IMG/VR virus record: IMGVR_UViG_3300031784_000103
Span: 1 to 35,762 of that record
DNA length: 35,762 bases
Direction: 5' to 3' (one strand)
Origin: a virus
Every line of letters begins with the position of its first letter. The first letter of the stretch is position 1. This document shows positions 8,601 through 15,487 of the stretch, one piece after another. The notes beneath the pieces were generated by a model. That model was not told the origin of the DNA, did no database searches, and was given only the letters and a program-made list of their open reading frames with translations. The translations under genes and the position numbers were made by a program.

Positions 8601-10290
8601 AATCTGACACATCAGACAAGATAAGAGCAACTTGCTCACCATCTGGAAGCGCTGCTGGGTTATAGCCAGTCACAGGATCTGTAGAAGCAAACACCTTATT
8701 AGGACCTAGACGCAAAGGATCGGCAATAATCTTGCCTTCTTTGGTTACGTTAAGTCCACGAATATCTGCGATAGTAGATTGCAGGCCGTAGAAGATTTCC
8801 TTCTTGCGTCCTACTTCAGCATTATCAAATGCCTGAGCAATGAGTTTAGAATCGTTCTTAGGCAATACCAAGCGTGCGTAACGGTATACCTTTTGAGCAC
8901 CATCGGCTGATGTTACATCAAATAGGCTATCTTCAAAAAAAGGTATGATGCTGAACTTAGCCTTAAAGCGATCAATTCGATACTGGACCTGTGCCATTGA
9001 AAAACGTGCTGTTCTTCTAGCATCTGCTTGTGCCTTGACGTTTGTAACTATAGTTTCTTTGCCATCAATAATTGCTTTGGCAATACCATCATCTGTAGCA
9101 GCGCCTGCAAAGTAATTATCGTCAATAAAGCGTGGACCAATTTTGTCCATATTAAAAACTTTATTTGCTGTAGTTACTGTATTGACACGAGCCTGACGTA
9201 AAGGGTCCATACGTGGGATCATCACGCGCTTGCGCCCGATCTGGCCCTTCATCATCTCTTCTACTTGCTTTGCATTTTGAAAAAATGCTTTAGCAGTATC
9301 AGCGTTTGTGATAGGTACATCAATATCAATAAATGACTTGATTACCGGATCACCAAACTCTGGGGCTAATATCCCTAGACGCTTCTTGATATCTACAGCT
9401 TCTTTTGTAGCACCTTCAGTAATAGCCTTTTTGTAGTTAGAAAGTTCTGCGCCGTACTGATTCCAGAAGTTTTGGACCTGTGGTTTAGCAAATACTTCGG
9501 CAACTTTATTACCACCGACAACTACATCTAGTGAGTAGCGTGATATGTCAACTGCACGCTTTATCTTTCCACCAATAATAAGTGGATCTGCAAGAACACG
9601 GAAGGCTGCATCAAATGCGCCGGATACTGAACGATAGAAGAATCCTGAACCTTCAACCTCTTCAGGTGTAATAAGGTTAGCAATTTGGCGACCAGGTGAG
9701 TACTTAGCTGCCTGTGTTGCATCTAGCGCATCTTGGAAAAAATCATCTTTGTTCTGTGCAGCAAGGGCTGCAATTCCACGTTCGGCTTCAGTTCCGCTAC
9801 TTGCGATATCGCTTAGTTTCTCACCAGAGGCTACACGCATTGCTACATTAACGCGATCTGTACCAAACTTAGACTTAGCCTTTTCAATACGACCAGTGTT
9901 AAATACCTTGTCGCCTTTATCGTTGGCTTCTGTCCAAGCAAATCCTAGTTCACCGCGTTCTGCAATAGGAATAACTGCTGCGCGGTATGCACGTGTTGTA
10001 AGATCTGACACTTCTTGTAGACCAGAAAGAAGCGCACCGCCGGTGTAGTGCCAAGCACTTCCCCACCAGCCACGCTGTTCTTTTTCCGCAGGGTTTTGTT
10101 CTCCTGCTACACGCTTGAGAGCTGCCTGTTGTTCAGGTGTCTTAGAACTATATGCTTGCTTGGCTACATTAGATGGAAGGTTAGATAGTTCTCTATGAAC
10201 TGATAGCGTCTTTTGCAACGCTTCCATTGCTTTTTTTTCTTCTGGAGTCAAACCCGCAGCAGCTGAAGCTGCTTTTAGATTATCAGCCAT
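5611..10290 (-). CDS. Giant virion protein, probable DNA-ejection protein (1559 aa)
   Basis: At 4.7 kb this is the largest gene. Residues 1-70 are charged and helical. A Trp-Trp-Gly near residue 75 leads into a long alternation of amphipathic helices and aromatic stretches. Near 600 there is a tryptophan-rich segment followed by an Arg-Asn-Ala-Thr-Glu-Asp helix, a type of motif I associate with large phage virion proteins; near 1020 there is an Arg-Asn-Phe-Ala-Arg-Phe stretch rich in Arg/Tyr. I see no lysozyme, protease or polymerase motif (the one DGD lies in an ordinary helix). Size, amphipathic helices and position after the portal suit an ejectosome-like protein. An unrecognised enzymatic domain remains possible. 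Confidence 0.65.
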   Translation of the reverse strand: MADNLKAASAAAGLTPEEKKAMEALQKTLSVHRELSNLPSNVAKQAYSSKTPEQQAALKRVAGEQNPAEKEQRGWWGSAWHYTGGALLSGLQEVSDLTTRAYRAAVIPIAERGELGFAWTEANDKGDKVFNTGRIEKAKSKFGTDRVNVAMRVASGEKLSDIASSGTEAERGIAALAAQNKDDFFQDALDATQAAKYSPGRQIANLITPEEVEGSGFFYRSVSGAFDAAFRVLADPLIIGGKIKRAVDISRYSLDVVVGGNKVAEVFAKPQVQNFWNQYGAELSNYKKAITEGATKEAVDIKKRLGILAPEFGDPVIKSFIDIDVPITNADTAKAFFQNAKQVEEMMKGQIGRKRVMIPRMDPLRQARVNTVTTANKVFNMDKIGPRFIDDNYFAGAATDDGIAKAIIDGKETIVTNVKAQADARRTARFSMAQVQYRIDRFKAKFSIIPFFEDSLFDVTSADGAQKVYRYARLVLPKNDSKLIAQAFDNAEVGRKKEIFYGLQSTIADIRGLNVTKEGKIIADPLRLGPNKVFASTDPVTGYNPAALPDGEQVALILSDVSDYVTTLSVRDIDRGAARSGLVQRLFGLAHSEWVEKMTSLWSFATLAGPRYAIRNATEDLLVHLAIGESPYGLAKARGLSTRLRTARQVEEGLSKFDKASANSLGSVMRFINKREAKNYGALIKAADGDIKKIREITANALNEGKMARFYESTGLGRFTKEDRLALADQIKYGDLDNALMDVVEGSKNAFTGMDAYTRTVNFTRKNKVRTAELSYDLPKGNTALARGKAGYTQMAPLANEANQVSWIYRIGYYSNDKLGRIAVANLADDAAGEAAAVAKIANWLNDPKNSKLVSAFRMEERGISREEHAKRIYDAAKQLFVKKDGKINQNLLSKVRSFDDELGEYRVTGKLGLDDLPKAEADVPTYIVGPQLVPITDTGNYATSFMEWGWDWLGNANARFSREPMVLSEMIKIRKDFKSTGFEDAFIASHTKGITAPKALERATENAKYKLAEIAEDRARLQTLAYVDNPAVQTQLAFGIRNFARFYRATEDFYRRVYRVVRYNPEAIVRASLTYEGVTHSGWVQYDDQGEPYFLYPGTQYVYKAVQTTMAALGVPAEFKVPFPVEFGAKLKMITPSLNPESAIPTLAGPLSGFSIKVAANLVNIFNPGAADRITTTLLGKYAEDQPMVSAFLPAHVNRIYSAMNKDERDGQYASAMRKAMTYLEASGHGLQQEYKIVNGEKVPVPFSAADLEKYRLQLKNTTMSILGMRVIYGFTAPATAQVMLKSDMADWVRDNGEASFKQTWYGILDKYGDYDTAMAEWVKRYPDQMPFTISESDRSTVAYFRYAQESGDFVESNEKLFKDYPQAAAFLIPHKGGYSWDAYKTMTDMGLRQNKRVDDFLREVQTAADMQTYYEKKNEYETNLEAVSTDFERSQLRQEFQGWATTFKAGRPLVQEELAQGGKKAIERMKALNDLQEMLSNKSAFAASPDVANKLREMLKLYNDYKTTKDELDTFGGSQFLATMNKEETILKMRELATYNENTQSAYNVLFGRLLGD

Positions 10291-10694
10291 TAGTCACCTC
10301 GCGCAACTGCTTCTGAATACAAGATAGCAATAGAACCATCTGTGTCAAAAGGTAAAAGTTTTGCTAAAGTGTCGGAAGTCTTAACTGCTGATTTTGTCAT
10401 CATTAGTGCTTCTGATCCTGGGCCTGGGCCTCGATCTAAGCCAGCAGTAATAGGACGTACATCATTAGACATTGCAAATAATTCTGTAGGTTGTGCAGGT
10501 GCAGGACGTAATCTATCTTGTGGTTCTGCTACTGCATCTGGAGTTGTACCTAGTGGAGCACCTGACTTAATAGCCTGCGTCTCAACACCTTCTCCGTATG
10601 CAATGGAACCCATCTTCATTTCTGGCGTGCCAATGTCTGTACGCTTGGCATAAACACTTGGGCCAGAAACGCCAGCTATAGGATTTTCAGCCAT
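10290..10694 (-). CDS. Portal-proximal virion protein, 134 aa
   Basis: The protein is low in aromatic residues and rich in Gly, Pro, Ala and Met, so it looks largely extended, with a short helical C-terminus. GGAGGGAACAG precedes the ATG. It overlaps the upstream gene by 8 bases and the giant virion gene by one base (TAATG). The extended composition suggests a linker or plug peptide bound to other virion proteins. No known family recognised. Confidence 0.65.
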   Translation of the reverse strand: MAENPIAGVSGPSVYAKRTDIGTPEMKMGSIAYGEGVETQAIKSGAPLGTTPDAVAEPQDRLRPAPAQPTELFAMSNDVRPITAGLDRGPGPGSEALMMTKSAVKTSDTLAKLLPFDTDGSIAILYSEAVARGD

Positions 10695-10917
10695 CTGTTC
10701 CCTCCTGTAACTGTTCTAGGTCTGTGGTCATTTCTTCCCACGCTTGCATTGTTTTTGTCTTTTGGTTTGAATGATAAATACTAAGTTCAAATAATTCTGA
10801 AAAGAATGTTTCTAATACTTGCGATAAATTGTAAAGAGCACCTGTAAATATAACAAGTAAATCTGTTGGGCGTACAGGGCGTGGAACCCTATCGTTGTGA
10901 TTCAGCACCCTGTACAC
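10687..10917 (-). CDS. Small hypothetical protein, 76 aa
   Basis: The reading frame starts at a GTG at 10917 that almost touches its GAAGG; a second GTG at 10908 has better spacing (9 bases) and may be the true start. Residues 18-48 are hydrophobic and aromatic (Leu, Phe, Ile) and could be a membrane-associated or packing helix; the C-terminus is acidic. It lies between the small basic gene and the 134-residue gene in the portal region. Function unknown. Confidence 0.55.
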   Translation of the reverse strand: MYRVLNHNDRVPRPVRPTDLLVIFTGALYNLSQVLETFFSELFELSIYHSNQKTKTMQAWEEMTTDLEQLQEGTDG

Positions 10918-10928
10918 CCTTCAGTAAA

Positions 10929-11057
10929 TTAAGCCTTCTTGCCTTTGCGAGCAGCTGGAGCGTAGCCAAACTTGACTTCTCCACCCTTAACTGAACCAGC
11001 CTTTGTATCAACCTTAACTGGCTGTACTGGAGCCTTTGCGTGTGTTCCCTTGTTCAT
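10929..11057 (-). CDS. Small basic protein, 42 aa
   Basis: The ATG at 11057 has one of the best ribosome binding sites in the window (AAAGGAGG). The product has about nine lysines, a Lys-Gly-Lys-Lys end and no acidic cluster, so it may bind nucleic acid or a capsid surface. It starts 17 bases after the portal stop in the same operon. It is too short for a family call but is clearly built to be translated. Confidence 0.65.
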   Translation of the reverse strand: MNKGTHAKAPVQPVKVDTKAGSVKGGEVKFGYAPAARKGKKA

Positions 11058-11074
11058 AGTGCGCCTCCTTTCCT

Positions 11075-12838
11075 TTATGCTGCGCCAGTTATACCGGCTA
11101 GTAGTTGTGCTATATCGGGACGTTGACCAGCAGCAGGGGCCATACCACCTTGTTCTTGTGGAGGTTGCGCTGAGGCTGGGGCGGGGGCCGCACCTGCTGC
11201 TGGAACTTGAGGAGGCATACCTGCCATTGCCATCTCAGGCATAGCAGGAGCTGGAGGTGGAGGTTCTGGCGCAAACGCCTTTTCCACGATTGACTCTAAC
11301 GACAAACCTTTTTGACGACCCGCGATGACTTCAGCAATGCGAGTAACAGCCTGGGAAGGATCTTGACCTTGCGATGCCATCGCAGGGATGGTTTGAGCGT
11401 ACTGAGCAACAGCGATACGTAAAGAGTCGCGTAACTCTTCGATATCAACTCGCTGTTCTTCTTGTGTAACATTGATCTCCACTGGTAGTTCACGGCGTAC
11501 ATAGTCGCGGGAAACAAGTTTATCTGAACGCATTTGTAGTAATGCGATAACTGCACGGTTAGGGTCCATACCGGACATAATTCCGTAGCGTACATCTACT
11601 CCGTACTCACCCTTGATGTCACGGGAAGGGATGTACTTGAGTGTGTAAGGTGTACCGTCATCGGTTCCCTTAATTGTTTTCTGGATAGATCCGAAGATCT
11701 TCTCATCTACCTCAAAGCAAAGACCAATAAGATCTTCAAAGAGGCGTGCAAACTGTGCTTGTGCTGCCTTGATCTGTGTATCAAAGCCTGCCTGTAGTGC
11801 TTGTACACCACGTCCTGTAACAACGGAAGCGTTGATCTCACCAGAGCGTGATTCTGGATAACGAGCACCAAGACGTAGTTCACGCTCAAGGACACCGGAC
11901 TCAGTAAAGACTCCAGGTGGTAGATCTAGTCCTACACGACGGATGTTCTGCGGATTAGCAGAACGCATAATCGCATCAGGTCCGAGAGCAAGTTCTTGCA
12001 CATCCTGTGGGATAGCAATAGGTGCTTGGATAGACTTTTCTGCTGCTTGGATCTGCAAGATAGCAAAGCGAGCACGAGCAAGTTGTACTGCTAGTACATC
12101 ATCAAACTGACCACGTGCCTGCTCATCAAGAGACGGACGGATATAGACACGTGCTAAACACTTACCAACTGGGTTAGGTACACGTGAGAGTACCAAGTTG
12201 TTGCGCTGTGGCAGATAGATGAGATCTTGGTCTGCATCGTGATAGCGCACGATAGTCATATATGGAGATCCTGGTTGGAAGTTATTCTTCTTCAGGATCG
12301 CTTCTGCAAACTCTGGGTACTGTGCTGCGATTGTATCAGCATCAGATACGATCAACTGGCTAAGTGAGATCGTGCGACCAAAGCGGTCCATCTCTGGGTA
12401 GCAACCTGTTGGATCAAGTAGGCGCATACGAGGGTTGTTATCCTCATAGTCCATCTCTACCATACCGATAGTCATACCGTAGGTGTTATACCAGTCAGCG
12501 TTCTTGTAGTTCTGTAGTGAAAGGTTGGAATAAGATACGTAGTAGTTAGCGATACGAGTGCGGGTATCTGCTGCCTTACGCTGTGCATCAGAAACCATAT
12601 TGTTTGCAGAGCAGTTAAAGGAAGGTAGAGGAGCACCGGCTTCAGCCAAGTCACGTGCTGCAACGTCAATGAAGTTAGCAACGAGTGGCTTTGGGTAATC
12701 CTCGGAGAACATTGATGGGAATACTTTAGACAAGTCTCCCTGACGTACAGAAAGAACGTCGCGCATACGCTGATCGCGTGGAGCGTACTTGGTACGCAAA
12801 CGCGCTAGCTTCGCGTCAATCTCTTTAACTGATAACAA
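11075..12838 (-). CDS. Portal protein
   Basis: The 587-residue product should form the dodecameric ring at the capsid vertex through which DNA enters and leaves. The start is a TTG at 12838, supported by AAGGAG 5 bases upstream; no better ATG is nearby. Visible portal features are an N-terminal helical region, a clip/stem-like middle with a Gly-Tyr-Asp beta part, a long Ala/Gln helix after a Thr-Gly-Arg-Gly (about 340-375), and a Pro/Ala/Met-rich flexible tail from about 520. It directly follows the terminase gene and is about the usual length. Confidence 0.87.
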   Translation of the reverse strand: MLSVKEIDAKLARLRTKYAPRDQRMRDVLSVRQGDLSKVFPSMFSEDYPKPLVANFIDVAARDLAEAGAPLPSFNCSANNMVSDAQRKAADTRTRIANYYVSYSNLSLQNYKNADWYNTYGMTIGMVEMDYEDNNPRMRLLDPTGCYPEMDRFGRTISLSQLIVSDADTIAAQYPEFAEAILKKNNFQPGSPYMTIVRYHDADQDLIYLPQRNNLVLSRVPNPVGKCLARVYIRPSLDEQARGQFDDVLAVQLARARFAILQIQAAEKSIQAPIAIPQDVQELALGPDAIMRSANPQNIRRVGLDLPPGVFTESGVLERELRLGARYPESRSGEINASVVTGRGVQALQAGFDTQIKAAQAQFARLFEDLIGLCFEVDEKIFGSIQKTIKGTDDGTPYTLKYIPSRDIKGEYGVDVRYGIMSGMDPNRAVIALLQMRSDKLVSRDYVRRELPVEINVTQEEQRVDIEELRDSLRIAVAQYAQTIPAMASQGQDPSQAVTRIAEVIAGRQKGLSLESIVEKAFAPEPPPPAPAMPEMAMAGMPPQVPAAGAAPAPASAQPPQEQGGMAPAAGQRPDIAQLLAGITGAA

Positions 12839-12847
12839 TGGAACTCC

Positions 12848-14707
12848 TTAGATGAATGTCTTGTTTTGCTCTGCGATAAGTTCATCTATGTTGACGACTA
12901 CTCGCTTGCCTAGTTCTCTCCTAGACAAAAATGGATTCTTCAAGTGATGGCTTGCATACTGACCATAGTTGAGCATCTCGCGTGCTCGGATCTCACAGAA
13001 CCACAGGGCCATTACTAAGTCGGTCTTACCCTTAGTAGTGGGAGTCCACGTAATTAACTGCTCAATCAGTGCCTTGACGTTTTCAGTCTGGTCACTAGGT
13101 AGGTGGATCAAGTTATCTCGGTGATGCTTACCATCGGACTGCTTAGTTCCAAAGAGTGTAGCCATTGATGCAACACCGAAGCCTGCATCCCACTTGTTCT
13201 GACCTGTGTGGTGTTCTTTAAGTAGTACACCTCTAGTAGCAAGGTGCTGCCTAATTCCTTCATCTTGGGTAAGGAAGGCTTGGAAAGCGTTCTTCTCTAC
13301 TACCCATTCAGAAGGACTGTATAGCGAAGTCCAACTAAAGATCAGTTCGCGGATCTGTGCCGGAGACGGACCAGTGATCTTGATAGCATCAACAATGTAA
13401 CGTTTATTGGAACTTCGATCAATAGCATAGCAGATCGCAGCAGTATCACCGACCATAGCAGGATCAAGACCACAGATAATACTAAAGCCAGAAAGATCTT
13501 TCGGATGACCTGGATAACCTGGTTCAAGACGACCTGACTTTCTCATCCCGTCAATAGAACCTTTAACACAGACGGGATCAAAAGCTGCGTTCTCAGATAT
13601 ATCTTGTTGCTGGTAGACCAACGCCCAGGTAGATGTATCCATCGCTTGGCGTTCGTTGTATAGGTTACGACCAGACCAACGTGGGTATAAACCTTCTTCG
13701 TTCTTATCGGCTTCTTCTTGCCCATCAAAGGGCATATCCGAATAAGGCCAAAGCGTAACCCACTTGTCAGGGTCCTCATCTGCTTCCAAAAGCGCCGGCA
13801 TAGCCAAGTACTTCCAAGGAACTAGCCCACCAGGGTAGCGGTCCTCAGAGCGTAGCTCGCGGTAGAGATCTACCGAGGCCACACGGGTACCAATAACAAT
13901 CAATTTACCTGTAGGGTTCAAACGAGATCGCACGTCTTGGGTCAACCAGCGGATCTGCTTCTCAAACTCATTAGCGTTCTTTAATGTCACAGCGTCGTCT
14001 ACGATAATCATATCTGCACGCTTACCGTAGATCTGACCACCGATACCGACGGCCTCGATGTTCGGGTCCTTTTCAGATGACTCACGGAGTTCATCACCGA
14101 AGGTAACACGGGTTGCCTGCCACGAAGCAGACTTAGAGTTAAACCCTACGCCAGCAGCATACGCAGTCTGTAACTCTTGGTACATTGGGTGCGTCAGACG
14201 TTGCTTGATGGCGTAGAGAAAGTCGGCAGCTAACTGCTGCGTTTGGGAAACTATCAGTACTCGAAAGTTAGGATTCCTACATACCTGCCACGTCACGTAA
14301 TCCACCGTAATTGTGATGGACTTGGCGTGGTTTGGCGGGATGTTGATAAGCACACGGTTTGAGGCCAACCCTGGTTCAAACTTCATAGAGGGGTGTAACC
14401 ACCCTGGTTCACGACCTTCAATCACATCTACGATGTTCTGCTGATGTGGGAAGGTACGGCTATGGAGGAACTGCTGGCGGAACTCTGGAAAGGTCATATC
14501 GTGGACATCGGATGAGGCAAAGGACTTATCCTTCAAACCTAGCCGTGTCCGGTCAATCTTGTCTGCAAAGATCTTATCAGTGCGACGGTAATACTCGTAG
14601 GTCTTAATAGACTTACCTGCGCTGCCACAGGCAGCTTCAATGGTCATACCTTCTGAGACACAGCCTAGGATGATTCGCTTGGCGATGTCGGCGGAATTAT
14701 CTGCCAC
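12848..14707 (-). CDS. Terminase large subunit with N-terminal helix-turn-helix
   Basis: The protein drives DNA into the procapsid and cuts it. The GTG at 14707 has AAGGAG 7 bases upstream. Residues 8-60 form a helix-turn-helix-like unit of the kind usually found in small terminase subunits. The ATPase follows: a variant Walker A (Asn-His-Ala-Lys-Ser, 126-130), a Walker B (Met-Ile-Ile-Val-Asp-Asp, 233-238) and an Ile-Gly-Thr coupling motif near 273. The RNase H-like nuclease begins with Gly-Leu-Asp-Pro at 413-416. No separate small terminase gene is visible, so the N-terminal unit may supply DNA recognition. Confidence 0.92.
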   Translation of the reverse strand: MADNSADIAKRIILGCVSEGMTIEAACGSAGKSIKTYEYYRRTDKIFADKIDRTRLGLKDKSFASSDVHDMTFPEFRQQFLHSRTFPHQQNIVDVIEGREPGWLHPSMKFEPGLASNRVLINIPPNHAKSITITVDYVTWQVCRNPNFRVLIVSQTQQLAADFLYAIKQRLTHPMYQELQTAYAAGVGFNSKSASWQATRVTFGDELRESSEKDPNIEAVGIGGQIYGKRADMIIVDDAVTLKNANEFEKQIRWLTQDVRSRLNPTGKLIVIGTRVASVDLYRELRSEDRYPGGLVPWKYLAMPALLEADEDPDKWVTLWPYSDMPFDGQEEADKNEEGLYPRWSGRNLYNERQAMDTSTWALVYQQQDISENAAFDPVCVKGSIDGMRKSGRLEPGYPGHPKDLSGFSIICGLDPAMVGDTAAICYAIDRSSNKRYIVDAIKITGPSPAQIRELIFSWTSLYSPSEWVVEKNAFQAFLTQDEGIRQHLATRGVLLKEHHTGQNKWDAGFGVASMATLFGTKQSDGKHHRDNLIHLPSDQTENVKALIEQLITWTPTTKGKTDLVMALWFCEIRAREMLNYGQYASHHLKNPFLSRRELGKRVVVNIDELIAEQNKTFI

Positions 14708-14763
14708 GTAGTGTCTCCTTAAAGATTGTGGGAAACGGCACGGGCCGGAATCAGATTCTCTTA

Positions 14764-14799
14764 TGGTGGGTTAAAGCGATTCGATTTAGTGGTGGGCTA
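14764..14799 (-). promoter_or_regulatory. Tandem TGGTGGGYTA motif upstream of the late operon
   Basis: TGGTGGGTTA lies at 14764-14773 and TGGTGGGCTA at 14790-14799, 26 bases apart. A third exact copy is at 27405-27414, upstream of the other leftward operon. Two copies are followed by GCGA and A/T-rich sequence. Read on the minus strand, the element sits 57 bases before the terminase start and 38 bases before the peptidase start. It is a candidate site for a phage regulator or the phage sigma factor. Confidence 0.45.
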
Positions 14800-14829
14800 A
14801 ATATAACTATCCCCACTAAAAGGTGCCGA

Positions 14830-14982
14830 CAGCAACGGGCTTAACGCCCGAGCGAAGCCACAGCGAGTGAGGGGTAAGTTGGAACTCGGCCTAGGGGCCT
14901 CGCCAGAGGACCGCGTAGGGGCTATCCACACTGCCGCCCCTACTATATATAAGGCAGGAAAAAAAGGCCATTTCCTGTTTTT
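14830..14982 (+). ncRNA. Candidate structured small RNA ending in a terminator
   Basis: Three stems line up on the plus strand: 14836-14840 with 14846-14850 (5 bp, loop TTAAC), 14915-14922 with 14936-14943 (8 bp, perfect), and the terminator stem 14955-14961 with 14971-14977 followed by TTTTT. No reading frame of note covers them. The first stem is followed at once by AGCGAAGCC, and the same arrangement recurs at 27455-27482. No clear promoter is visible, so the 5' end is a guess. Confidence 0.35.
14955..14982 (+). terminator. Rho-independent terminator candidate (rightward)
   Basis: CAGGAAA at 14955-14961 pairs perfectly with TTTCCTG at 14971-14977 around a 9-base loop, followed by five T. 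The stem is short and A/T-rich, so termination may be partial. No annotated gene reads into it from the left, which is the main reason to suspect a small RNA here. Confidence 0.45.
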
Positions 14983-14986
14983 ACGG

Positions 14987-15002
14987 TGTGACGTTGCTCA
15001 CA
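14987..15002. promoter_or_regulatory. CRP/GlxR-type operator
   Basis: TGTGA-N6-TCACA is a perfect match to the consensus of the CRP family, including actinobacterial GlxR/Crp. It is followed 3 bases later by TATAAA (15006-15011), a -10-like hexamer. In that arrangement the site would lie between the -35 and -10 positions and repress. For a leftward promoter at the TATATA near 14944-14951 it would lie about 55-60 bases upstream and could activate. Confidence 0.55.
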
Positions 15003-15202
15003 TACTATAAAAGTCCTGTTCAGACGGGGTTTCACTTTAGCAAATATATTTTTCTGGGGAGTACAGGGACCGCCCGTGCTGGGATTCAATATGAGGGGTC
15101 TCGTTCTGCGCGGTCTGCGGTCTGCCCTGCATACTCTCGGTCTAGCCCTGCGGTCTAGCGTTGATGTCTAGTATTTTTTGAGGGGCTGACTACCGCTACG
15201 GC

Positions 15203-15227
15203 TAACCCTTAACCCTTAACCCTTACC
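15203..15227. repeat. Tandem TAACCCT heptamer repeat
   Basis: Three perfect TAACCCT units (15203-15223) are followed by a partial fourth unit. The period is 7. Related units (GCTAACCCTTGCA) occur twice shortly after, at 15247-15259 and 15263-15275. In a phage control region such iterons may bind an initiator or regulator. Confidence 0.7.
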
Positions 15228-15285
15228 TAATTAAGTAACCGATACAGCTAACCCTTGCACCTGCTAACCCTTGCAAGGTCTAGCC

Positions 15286-15333
15286 CTACCCGCTAACAGC
15301 TAACAGCTACCCGCTAACAGCTACCCGCTAGCC
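15286..15333. repeat. Direct repeats CTACCCGCTA(ACAG), iteron-like
   Basis: CTACCCGCTA occurs at 15286, 15307 and 15321; the first two copies continue as ACAG. Spacings are 21 and 14 bases. A 16-base perfect copy of the block (GCTAACAGCTACCCGC) lies inside a gene at 16360-16375. The array is a candidate origin or regulator-binding array. Confidence 0.6.
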
Positions 15334-15411
15334 TATTGCCTAGCCCTATAGCTGGCCTCTCTCCTATCCTTGCCAGCTTGCGACACGATAGAAAATAATC
15401 TTGCTTAGGTC

Positions 15412-15439
15412 TTGTCTATGGGGTATAGGTAGGTATACA
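15412..15439 (+). promoter_or_regulatory. Promoter candidate for the rightward early operon
   Basis: TTGTCT (15412-15417) and TATACA (15434-15439) are separated by 16 bases; each matches the sigma-70 consensus at four of six positions. Transcription would start near 15446, about 40 bases before the first gene. It is the best-placed -35/-10 pair before the operon. Confidence 0.45.
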
Positions 15440-15487
15440 CTCACACTAGCGAGATCAAGCTCGCTACCTAATGAGAGGCAAGAAAAA

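Larger units (their letters stand above)
14708..15487. promoter_or_regulatory. Main control region between divergent late and early operons
   Basis: This stretch of about 780 bases holds no convincing gene. From left to right it has the leader of the terminase gene, two copies of a TGGTGGGYTA motif, a run of hairpins ending in a T-tract, a CRP/GlxR-type palindrome, a GGTCTG/CTAG-rich segment, tandem TAACCCT units, repeated GCTAACCCTTGCA and CTACCCGCTA blocks, an AGCTGGC/GCCAGCT inverted repeat (15350-15356 with 15372-15378) and a promoter for the rightward genes. The combination of repeats and divergent transcription also makes it the best origin candidate. Confidence 0.7.

Noticed and set aside
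9749-10048. Plus-strand frames of up to 100 codons within the late genes (for example 9749-10048, 10342-10653, 35043-35414)
   Set aside because: They lie opposite well-supported genes, have no ribosome binding site of note and their products show the Arg/Ser/Pro bias of antisense reading.
5611-10290. DGD motif as evidence for a virion RNA polymerase
   Set aside because: It sits in a lysine-rich helical stretch (about residues 688-690) and lacks the Asp-x-Asp-Gly-Asp pattern and surrounding conserved residues.
15060-15130. Possible tRNA (GGGATTCAAT resembling a T-arm)
   Set aside because: No matching acceptor and anticodon stems could be drawn around it.
15203-15227. Telomere-like TAACCCT repeats as a sign of a linear genome end
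   Set aside because: Only three units, placed inside a control region, in a window that seems to close into a circle. They look like iterons.
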